Shown: positions 57,307 through 64,000 of the stretch, piece by piece
Numbering within the stretch: position 1 is the first letter of the stretch
Layout: each line of letters starts with the position of its first letter
From: UBA2210 sp036825195
GTDB lineage: Bacteria > Desulfobacterota > Syntrophia > Syntrophales > UBA2210
Reading direction: 5' to 3'
NCBI GenBank assembly: GCA_036825195.1
Contig: DAISYQ010000011.1
Span: 1-64,000, forward strand
DNA: 64,000 nt
The notes under the pieces: model-generated
The model's input: only the letters and a program-made list of their open reading frames with translations
Told to the model about the DNA's origin: nothing
The model's database searches: none
Translations under genes and position numbers: made by a program

Positions 57307-59520
57307 ATGGAAACTACGATAGCACTTGCCGGAAATCCCAATTCCGGGAAAACATGTCTATTTAATGAACTGACCGGTGCCCGGCAGCATGTCGGCAATT
57401 ACCCCGGAGTGACCGTGGAAAAAAAGGAAGGGAAGTATTCCCGCGACGGTCATACCATCCATATTGTCGACCTTCAGGGGACCTACTCGCTTACCGCCTA
57501 TTCCGTGGAGGAGGTGGTGGCGCGTGATTTCCTGGTGAACGAAAGACCCGGCGTGGTCATCGACATCGTTGACGCATCAAACCTGGAGCGTAATCTCTAC
57601 CTCACGGTTCAATTCCTGGAGATGGGTATCCCTCTGGCTATCGCTCTGAACATGGGGGACGTCGCACAAAAGCGGGGAATCGACATTGACACAAAAAAGC
57701 TTTCAACGCTTCTGGGGGTTCCCGTTATTCCGACGATTGCGCGGAACGGCAAGGGGAAGGATGATCTCATGAAGGCGGCAACACGCATCGTAGAAGAAGA
57801 TACACCGCGTGTGCCCCTGATCGTCTCATACGGTGACGATATCGACAGCGCCCTGCTAGAGATGGGAGAGACCATAACCACCAACGCCTTTCTGACGGAG
57901 AGGTACCCTGCCCGCTGGATCGCCCTCAAATACCTGGAGAGGGATGAGCAGATACTCTCAAAGGGGAGAGAACAAGATCCTGCGGTTTCGGCGCGGCTTG
58001 AAGAGATCACAGCCCGTGTTTCCGAGCATCTACGGAAAACCCTCAATACCTATCCCGAAGTGATCATTGCCGATCATCGTTTCGGCTATATCAACGCACT
58101 GGTAAAACAGGGCGTAATCAAGATCCGTGATAATCAGGAAAGACTCTACGCTTCCGACAAGATAGACAAGATCGTCACGAACCGGTTCCTTGGGCCGATT
58201 ATTATGGTCGGTGTGTTGATGGGATTGTACCATTTCACATTTAACTACAGCGAGATCCCCGTGGGCTGGTTCGAGGGCTTTTTCGGCTGGCTCGGCGAAA
58301 CGGCGTCAACGCATCTGCCGGACGGACTGCTCCGATCACTCATAGTGTCGGGCATTATCGATGGTGTGGGGGGCGTTCTCGGATTCGTACCGTTGATCAT
58401 GTTCATGTTTTTCGGCATCGCCCTTCTTGAAGATTCGGGATATCTCGCTAGGGTTGCCTTTATGCTCGATCGGGTATTCAGGACCTTCGGGCTTCACGGC
58501 AGTTCCGTTATGTCCTATATCGTATCGGGCGGAATTGCCGGCGGCTGTGCAGTTCCCGGCGTTATGGCGGCACGAACCCTCAAATCGCGCCGGGAACGAC
58601 TGGCGACGCTGCTCACGGCTCCGTTCATGAATTGCGGCGCGAAACTGCCGGTCTTCGCGCTCCTGATAGCGGCCTTTTTTGCAGAGCATGAAGCCGCGAT
58701 GATGCTTATAATTACGCTCAGTTCATGGCTGGGAGCCCTCCTTGTGGCAAAACTGTTGCGATCAACCGTCATCAGAGGGGAATCCATGCCCTTTGTAATG
58801 GAACTGCCGCCGTACCGGCTTCCTACTTTCAGGGGACTGGCCATTCACACATGGGAGAGGACATGGCAGTATATTAAAAAGGCGGGAACGATTATTCTGG
58901 GCATTTCCGTCATTCTGTGGGCCATGATGACATTTCCGGGTCTTCCCGATTCCACACTTCAGGATTTCGAATACCAGCGCATTGCCGCCAGAGCGGCAGT
59001 AAGTACGGAGGTGAATCGGGAAGTCGACAGATACGACGAAACGACAGCCCTTTCCGATGAGGCGCATAATTTGAAGGAACGGCTGATGGCCATCGATTCA
59101 CGGGAAGCGGAAGCCGGTTTGAGGAATTCGGTTGCCGGCAGAATCGGCATAGCCTTGGAAGGGATATCCAGGTGGGCGGGCTTTGACTGGCGTACCAATA
59201 TTGCGCTTGTGGGCGGTCTGGCCGCCAAGGAGGTGGTCGTTTCCACTTTGGGAACAGCCTACTCTCTGGGTGAAGTCGATCCGGAAGAAGACAGAGCCCT
59301 GTCGGAGATTCTTCCCGGGAGTCCGGGGTGGAGCCCGCTGGCCGCATTGAGCCTTATTATCTTTACCATTTTTTATGCACCGTGCTTCGTCACCGTTGTG
59401 ATGATTGTGCGGGAGTCTGGTTCGTGGAAGTGGGGTTTCTTTTCCATGGTTTTTAATACTTTAGTAGCGTTTATATTGGCCGTAGCGATATACCAGATCG
59501 GCTCACTTATAGGAGTATAA
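57307..59520 (+). CDS. feoB: Ferrous iron transport protein B
   Basis: FeoB is the inner-membrane Fe(II) transporter with an N-terminal GTPase. G1 is 'GNPNSGKTCLFN', G3 is 'DLQGTYSLTAYS' (Gln replaces the usual Pro) and G4 is 'LNMGDVA'. A helical guanine-dissociation-inhibitor region follows. The gate motifs of the membrane part are 'GGIAGGCAVPGVMAARTL' and 'PFMNCGAKLPVFALL', with conserved Cys. About nine helices lead to a normal C-terminus at 737 residues. The ATG at 57307 is correct; longer frames upstream run into feoA. The G4 motif and length are ordinary. Confidence 0.96.
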   Translation: METTIALAGNPNSGKTCLFNELTGARQHVGNYPGVTVEKKEGKYSRDGHTIHIVDLQGTYSLTAYSVEEVVARDFLVNERPGVVIDIVDASNLERNLYLTVQFLEMGIPLAIALNMGDVAQKRGIDIDTKKLSTLLGVPVIPTIARNGKGKDDLMKAATRIVEEDTPRVPLIVSYGDDIDSALLEMGETITTNAFLTERYPARWIALKYLERDEQILSKGREQDPAVSARLEEITARVSEHLRKTLNTYPEVIIADHRFGYINALVKQGVIKIRDNQERLYASDKIDKIVTNRFLGPIIMVGVLMGLYHFTFNYSEIPVGWFEGFFGWLGETASTHLPDGLLRSLIVSGIIDGVGGVLGFVPLIMFMFFGIALLEDSGYLARVAFMLDRVFRTFGLHGSSVMSYIVSGGIAGGCAVPGVMAARTLKSRRERLATLLTAPFMNCGAKLPVFALLIAAFFAEHEAAMMLIITLSSWLGALLVAKLLRSTVIRGESMPFVMELPPYRLPTFRGLAIHTWERTWQYIKKAGTIILGISVILWAMMTFPGLPDSTLQDFEYQRIAARAAVSTEVNREVDRYDETTALSDEAHNLKERLMAIDSREAEAGLRNSVAGRIGIALEGISRWAGFDWRTNIALVGGLAAKEVVVSTLGTAYSLGEVDPEEDRALSEILPGSPGWSPLAALSLIIFTIFYAPCFVTVVMIVRESGSWKWGFFSMVFNTLVAFILAVAIYQIGSLIGV

Positions 59521-59533
59521 ATGGAGGAACACT

Positions 59534-59701
59534 ATGGAGACAATACTTGTTGTATTGATTACGGCTTTTGCTGCCGCATATGTTATCAGAAGGATATACA
59601 AGGGGTTGAAGAAAGGTGGAGAGTATACCTGCTCCGACTGCCCGACCTGTGCCTTGTGCACAGCAACAGTGAACAATAAGAAAAAGAATCGGCAACCGTG
59701 A
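59534..59701 (+). CDS. FeoB-associated Cys-rich membrane protein
   Basis: This 55-residue protein is too short for a default ORF search but is well supported. An N-terminal membrane helix ('METILVVLITAFAAAYVI') is followed by a basic turn and a Cys cluster, 'CSDCPTCALC', then a lysine-rich tail. This is the pattern of the small Cys-rich proteins encoded after feoB (FeoB_associated family). TGGAGG lies 8 bases before the ATG and only 13 bases separate it from feoB. It may bind iron beside the transporter; function is not established. Confidence 0.88.
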   Translation: METILVVLITAFAAAYVIRRIYKGLKKGGEYTCSDCPTCALCTATVNNKKKNRQP

Positions 59702-59822
59702 TGCATTCTCCAGGTTCGTAGCGAGACCGGAAGGTGTTATTCCCTGAGCTTTGCTGTATATCAAATATATGGCTTACAGAATTTAGGGTCGGGAGAACAT
59801 CTATTGTGAATGGAAAAAATGA

Positions 59823-60956
59823 TTAGTGGATGTATGTATGTTCTTTGAATCGGTAGGGTGTTTCTTGAAAGATTTTAAGGCATGCTCTTACCGCATCGGT
59901 ATCGTAGAGAATGTTACTATTCTTTTTGATTTCGTCCAGCGCCGTATCGATCCCAAGGCCAGGACGATAGGGTCGGTGAGAGACCATGGCTTCCACCACA
60001 TCGGCCACGGCAAGGATGCGGGCTTCTATGAGGATATCCCCTCTCGTCAGGTGTCTCGGATAACCTGAGCCGTCCATCCGCTCATGATGCTGGTACACAA
60101 TCTCCGCCAGGAGCCGGAAATACTCTACGTCCTTCAATAATTCGTATCCATATTTTGGGTGTTCTTTGATCATGGAAAACTCGATATCGGATAGTTTTGC
60201 TGGCTTGGACAGTATCTCTGTGGGGATGGATAGTTTGCCGATGTCATGAACAGAACCGGCAATCCGGATTCCCTCGATCTTCTCTTTTGATAATCCCATC
60301 TCCGTAGCAATAGAGCGGGAAAGATCCGCGACCCGGAGCTGATGGCCGGCGGTATAGCGGTCCCGCGTTTCAACGACCGATACCATGACCTGCAGTATCG
60401 CTCCGAGCGCTTTCCTCAGGCTTTCGAGGGTTTTTTTCTGCTCTTCTTCCGCTTTCCTGTTTTCGGTGATATCTCGTGACAAACCGTAAAAACCCGTCAC
60501 TTCGCCCTGACCGTCACGGATACTTCGAATGTTTGTTTCGAGACTCTTTATAGAACCGTCTTTGTGATAAAAATCCAGTGTCATAATGCGGGAACGGTCC
60601 GGATCAACAGCCTCCGTCTTCTCACTTTCAAGCTCATTCGTCAGTGTTTCGAAGACCCTCTTCAGGCATGGAGGGGATATCTGTTCTTCGACCGGTTGAG
60701 TTTTCCTTTCTTCGGGGGTGAATCCCAGGATCTTTTCGATGGAAGGACTGACATACGTTGTCCGCAAATTCATGTCTACCGTAAATGCCACATCGGCCAT
60801 ATTCTCAGAAAGAAAGCGGAATTTCGCCTCGCTCGCCCGCAATGCCTCCTCTGCCTTTTTTGACTTTTTTATTGATTGTTCGAGTTCCCGTATCCTCTTC
60901 TTTAATGCAGATACATCTTCACTCGATTCAGAATTACTGCTTCTTGTATCTTTCAT
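59823..60956 (-). CDS. PAS and HD-GYP domain protein, predicted cyclic-di-GMP phosphodiesterase
   Basis: The 377-residue cytoplasmic protein starts with a coiled coil ('LKKRIRELEQSIKKSKKAEE'). A PAS domain follows ('FLSENMADVAFTVDMNLRTT' to 'GFYGLSRDITENRKAEEE'), then an HD-GYP domain with 'TAGHQLRVADLS', 'GSVHDIGKLSIPTEIL', 'HPKYGYELL' and 'HHERMDGSGYPRHL'. All metal-binding His/Asp motifs and the GYP element are present, so hydrolysis of cyclic-di-GMP is likely. There is no receiver domain; the PAS domain presumably senses the signal. GGAGG lies 7 bases upstream. It is convergent with the Feo operon. Confidence 0.92.
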   Translation of the reverse strand: MKDTRSSNSESSEDVSALKKRIRELEQSIKKSKKAEEALRASEAKFRFLSENMADVAFTVDMNLRTTYVSPSIEKILGFTPEERKTQPVEEQISPPCLKRVFETLTNELESEKTEAVDPDRSRIMTLDFYHKDGSIKSLETNIRSIRDGQGEVTGFYGLSRDITENRKAEEEQKKTLESLRKALGAILQVMVSVVETRDRYTAGHQLRVADLSRSIATEMGLSKEKIEGIRIAGSVHDIGKLSIPTEILSKPAKLSDIEFSMIKEHPKYGYELLKDVEYFRLLAEIVYQHHERMDGSGYPRHLTRGDILIEARILAVADVVEAMVSHRPYRPGLGIDTALDEIKKNSNILYDTDAVRACLKIFQETPYRFKEHTYIH

Positions 60957-61279
60957 CGGAAATTCCTCCGATAATCATGCGCATCGATTGGAGGGCATCT
61001 TATGAATATAGACGGTTATTCAAACGCTACCCGATACTCCATAGGATGTCAAATGGAAAGAACGCGAATCGAAAAATCCTCGGTGTTTTTAACCGGCTCA
61101 TAGCTTAGATGAGAGTGAAAGGATGATGCTCACAACTTTTCTGCAACCAGCTGACTTTAAAGCGAAAAACGGATATGATGGTTGCGATATATTTATTTCT
61201 TGATCCCATCCCGCAATTTTGGCATAAATATGTAATAAATAGGGAAAGTTTTCAACCGTTATCCATTGGAGGAAAGAAT

Positions 61280-63271
61280 ATGCGATCTAACAAGCGAAGC
61301 CATCACGGTCAGTTTGCGGTACTTAAGATTCTATGTATTGTGTTGCTTCTCGGCATCATTATGGGTCCGGTATGGGCCTTTTGCCAAATGAGGGATGATG
61401 GAATGAAAACATCATTAAATCAGGTGGTGAAGGAAAGATATGTGGAGGGAGAGGTACTGGTCAAATTCAAGCAGGGTATTACAAGCAGTGATGCGGTATC
61501 CAGAATGGGCGCCTACAACCTGAATATTAAGAAACGATTTACCCTCTTATCGAAGATCAAGGGCAGCACGTATGCGCTTGTTGCGTCCAAGACCCGCTCA
61601 ACAGCACAGATAATGGCGGATATGGAGCGTGATACTATGGTGGAAGCCGTATCGCCGAACTATGTCCGTACCATCGACAGCATGCCCAACGATCCTTCCT
61701 TTGGCGTTCTCTGGGGATTGCACAATACCGGGCAGACCGTGAACACGGTCACGGGCACGGTCGATGCCGATATCGATGCCCCCGAAGCATGGGATGCGAC
61801 CACGGGCTCGACGGATGTGATCATCGCTGTCGTTGATACCGGCGTTGCCTACGATCACGAGGACCTGGCCGCCAATATGTGGACCAACCCGCTGGAAACT
61901 CCTGGTAATGGCATTGATGACGACGGCAACGGTTACGTCGATGATGTGTACGGTATCGACACGGTAAATGAAGACTCCGATCCCATGGACGACGATGGCC
62001 ACGGGAGTCACTGCGCAGGCACGATCGCCGCCGTGGGAAACAACGGTACGGGAGTGGCGGGCGTCAACTGGACGGCGCGGATCATGGCGTTGAAATTCAT
62101 ATCCTCTCTTGGCTGGGGTTACGACGCTGACGCCATCGAGGCCATCGAGTATATAATCGATCAGAAGGTCAATCATAATCAGAATGTGGTGGCAATCAAC
62201 GCCTCATGGGGCGGAGGCGATTACAATGTTCTGCTTTCGGATGCGATCGAAGCGGCCGGAGGCGCCGGGATTGTCTTTTGCGCTGCGGCTGGAAACGATG
62301 GTGAAGACAACGATATAACGCCTCATTATCCCTCAAGCTATGACCTGCCGTGCATCATAGCGGTCGCCAGGACCACCAGCTCCGACGCCCTTTCCAGTTC
62401 TTCATGCTATGGCGCCGTTTCCGTTGACCTGGGCGCTCCCGGCTCCAACATCTACAGTACGATCAGCTACTTTAATGCCTCAACTGATGGAAATATCTTT
62501 TATGATGACATGGAATCCGGTTTCGGCAAATGGTACACGAATAACACTTGGGCTATCACTGATGATCGGGAGTCTTTTTATACCGGAGGGGCAACCAGGA
62601 GTTTTAGTGCACCGCCGAGCGGGTATTATTTTCTCAGTGACAGTCCCGGGGTGAATTATGTGGCATCCACAGACTCCTGGGTTGGCTGTTCAAGCGATAT
62701 CGATCTGTCGGTCTATGCAGACCAGACCGTTTATTTCAGCAGTCAGGCGGCCTTTGTCTGCGATTGGTGGTGGGCTGAGAAGGCGATCATAGAGATATCG
62801 AACAACGGCGGCGCCGACTGGACGACGCTGTTCGATCTTTCCGATTGGTATCTCTACTATAATTATTGGGGATGGGCGGCCGATGTTATTGTCATTCCTG
62901 ACAGCTTTAAGACCGCCAATTTCAGGTTCAGGTTCCATTTCATATCGGATAGCGACGACAACGATCCCGGTAGTGATGATGCCGGATGGGTGATCGATGA
63001 TGTGGCGATCGGCACGGCACTGACCAAGGGCTATGGATACAAAAGCGGGACATCCATGGCGACGCCCCATGTGGCCGGGGCCGTTGGCCTCCTGGCGGCG
63101 AAACGGCCGAATGAGTCCGTTGCCATGAGAAAAAACAGAATTCTTAGAAATGTCGACAAGATACCGGCGCTTTCGGGAAAAACGGTCACCGGCGGACGGC
63201 TCAATATCGAAAAGGCCATCAATGCTGCTTCCGGTTCGCTCCCGGCCGTCAATTTCCTGCTGATGCAGTAA
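61280..63271 (+). CDS. Secreted S8 (subtilisin-like) serine protease with an inserted beta-domain
   Basis: The 663-residue precursor has a signal segment (about residues 15-38) and a prodomain ('YVEGEVLVKFKQGITSSDAV'). The catalytic triad is Asp186 ('VVDTGVAYDH'), His241 ('GHGSHCAGTIAAVG') and Ser592 ('SGTSMATPHVAGAVG'). His and Ser are about 350 residues apart, far more than the roughly 155 of simple subtilisins. The extra segment (about 405-580), rich in Asp, Trp and Tyr, reads like a jelly-roll/MAM-like beta-domain. The ATG at 61280 has GGAGG 8 bases upstream; an earlier frame from 61175 adds an unlikely leader. The final 'GSLPAVNFLLMQ' is short, with no sorting signal. Confidence 0.92.
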   Translation: MRSNKRSHHGQFAVLKILCIVLLLGIIMGPVWAFCQMRDDGMKTSLNQVVKERYVEGEVLVKFKQGITSSDAVSRMGAYNLNIKKRFTLLSKIKGSTYALVASKTRSTAQIMADMERDTMVEAVSPNYVRTIDSMPNDPSFGVLWGLHNTGQTVNTVTGTVDADIDAPEAWDATTGSTDVIIAVVDTGVAYDHEDLAANMWTNPLETPGNGIDDDGNGYVDDVYGIDTVNEDSDPMDDDGHGSHCAGTIAAVGNNGTGVAGVNWTARIMALKFISSLGWGYDADAIEAIEYIIDQKVNHNQNVVAINASWGGGDYNVLLSDAIEAAGGAGIVFCAAAGNDGEDNDITPHYPSSYDLPCIIAVARTTSSDALSSSSCYGAVSVDLGAPGSNIYSTISYFNASTDGNIFYDDMESGFGKWYTNNTWAITDDRESFYTGGATRSFSAPPSGYYFLSDSPGVNYVASTDSWVGCSSDIDLSVYADQTVYFSSQAAFVCDWWWAEKAIIEISNNGGADWTTLFDLSDWYLYYNYWGWAADVIVIPDSFKTANFRFRFHFISDSDDNDPGSDDAGWVIDDVAIGTALTKGYGYKSGTSMATPHVAGAVGLLAAKRPNESVAMRKNRILRNVDKIPALSGKTVTGGRLNIEKAINAASGSLPAVNFLLMQ

Positions 63272-63439
63272 TGGCAAGGATTTCTGGTGGTCGCTGTCAA
63301 CGCCGGTGGCAATAGAACCATGGGGCTGTTCTGTCTTTGAGCTCTCGGATACATCGGTTTGTCCGAAGCGAGCAATACGTTTCGTTAACGACAGCCGGAC
63401 CCCGGCCTCGCCGTCGATATTATGTGAGAGGAGAGTTCA

Positions 63440-63859
63440 GTGAAAAGTTACAGGAAGGAACTCTGGTTTACCGTTCCCTCTCGGAGGGGTTTTGTCAATA
63501 TTACACCGCAGGTGCATGAATGTCTTATCGAAAACGGAATCAAGGATGGCATCCTGCTCTGCAACGCCATGCACATTACGGCTTCGGTTTTTATCAATGA
63601 CGACGAATCGGGGCTTCATCGGGACTATGAAAGGTGGCTGGAAGAACTTGCCCCCCATGAGCCGATTTCTCGGTACCTCCATAACCGGACCGGCGAAGAC
63701 AACGGAGACGCCCATCTCAAAAGGCAGGTCATGGGGAGGGAGGTTGTCGTTGCCGTCACGGATGGGAGGCTCGACTTCGGCCCCTGGGAGCAGATCTTCT
63801 ACGGCGAATTCGACGGGAGAAGGAGAAAGCGGGTTCTCGTGAAAATTATCGGCGAATAA
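63440..63859 (+). CDS. yjbQ: YjbQ family (UPF0047) protein, secondary thiamine-phosphate synthase-like
   Basis: The 139-residue protein fits the UPF0047/YjbQ family, small beta-barrels with weak thiamine-phosphate synthase activity in E. coli. Diagnostic blocks are 'IENGIKDGILLCNAMHITAS', 'HRDYERWLEELAPHEP' and 'GDAHLKRQVMGREVVVAVTDGRLDFGPWEQIFY' (His and Asp are part of a conserved metal-like pocket). It starts at GTG 63440 with GAGGAG 9 bases upstream. It is the last gene; the remaining 141 bases show only AT-rich DNA. Confidence 0.93.
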   Translation: MKSYRKELWFTVPSRRGFVNITPQVHECLIENGIKDGILLCNAMHITASVFINDDESGLHRDYERWLEELAPHEPISRYLHNRTGEDNGDAHLKRQVMGREVVVAVTDGRLDFGPWEQIFYGEFDGRRRKRVLVKIIGE

Positions 63860-64000
63860 AGATTGTATAATAATACAAATGGCATAGTATTCTATAATCT
63901 ATGGATGATCCTGTCCGTCTTTGTGTCAAATGAATTATCTGCTTATACAATTCTGACATACCTTCTTGAGAGAGACGAATTTTTACGGTACACTTATCCG

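Noticed and set aside
1..64000. tRNA, rRNA or CRISPR arrays
   Set aside because: No cloverleaf with a TTCRA loop, no rRNA segments and no regularly spaced repeat array were found; the only tandem repeats are the two 37-bp REP units.

Overview
The window looks like a chromosome segment of an anaerobic Desulfobacterota-type bacterium (former Deltaproteobacteria). The evidence is gene content: a complete [FeFe]-hydrogenase maturation operon, the electron-bifurcating NfnAB pair, a NikKMLQO-type nickel transporter with a delta-type NikR-like operator, Feo iron uptake under a DtxR-family regulator, and a radical-SAM-rich gene set. No rRNA, tRNA or CRISPR array was recognised. The species cannot be named from the sequence alone.

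Layout. 1-3.6 kb: a truncated membrane sensor kinase, a ModE-like regulator, and about 1 kb of non-coding DNA holding a strong palindrome and a three-way-junction RNA candidate. 3.6-10.5 kb: hydA, a TM1266-like regulator, hydG, a small unknown gene, hydE, hydF, then a SatP-type acetate/succinate transporter. 10.6-21.4 kb: an aldehyde dehydrogenase, an LhgO-like oxidase, a block of four poorly known envelope-associated genes, a secreted nuclease, a cupin, a broken GNAT gene, an M29-like peptidase and a nitroreductase. 21.6-26.1 kb: a nuclease-like gene and the nickel ECF transporter on the minus strand. 26.2-37.5 kb: trmO, patB, an AEC carrier, nfnBA, an MFS protein, a hydrolase/TetR pair, a crotonase and a nitronate monooxygenase. 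37.5-41.3 kb: a secreted protein and an AT-rich islet carrying one frameshifted HTH-PIN-membrane gene between REP-like elements. 41.3-49.7 kb: transporters and enzymes, then a REP-associated transposase inside its own repeats. 49.7-56.0 kb: ygiQ, a zinc ribbon gene, ettA, RNase HI and uup. 56.1-59.7 kb: dtxR-feoA-feoA-feoB and a small Cys-rich membrane protein, with two matching operators. 59.8-64 kb: a PAS/HD-GYP protein, a subtilase with an inserted domain, and yjbQ.

How the parts fit. HydA, NfnAB, the nickel and iron uptake systems and the acyl-CoA and acetate genes describe hydrogen- and ferredoxin-based fermentative or syntrophic metabolism that depends on metals. The most unusual signal is non-coding. 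Three intergenic regions (10.65, 37.71 and 38.73 kb) carry the same design: a TTGACA promoter with a 16-bp spacer, a hairpin with one bulge and a 20-23-nt purine-rich loop ending in RTGGAGTGAT, then an intrinsic terminator. A fourth site (12.6 kb) keeps the hairpin with compensatory base changes. I do not recognise this RNA family. Other candidates for novelty are the HTH-PIN-transmembrane protein, a HydG with a displaced auxiliary-cluster cysteine, and the possible switch-like RNA upstream of hydA.
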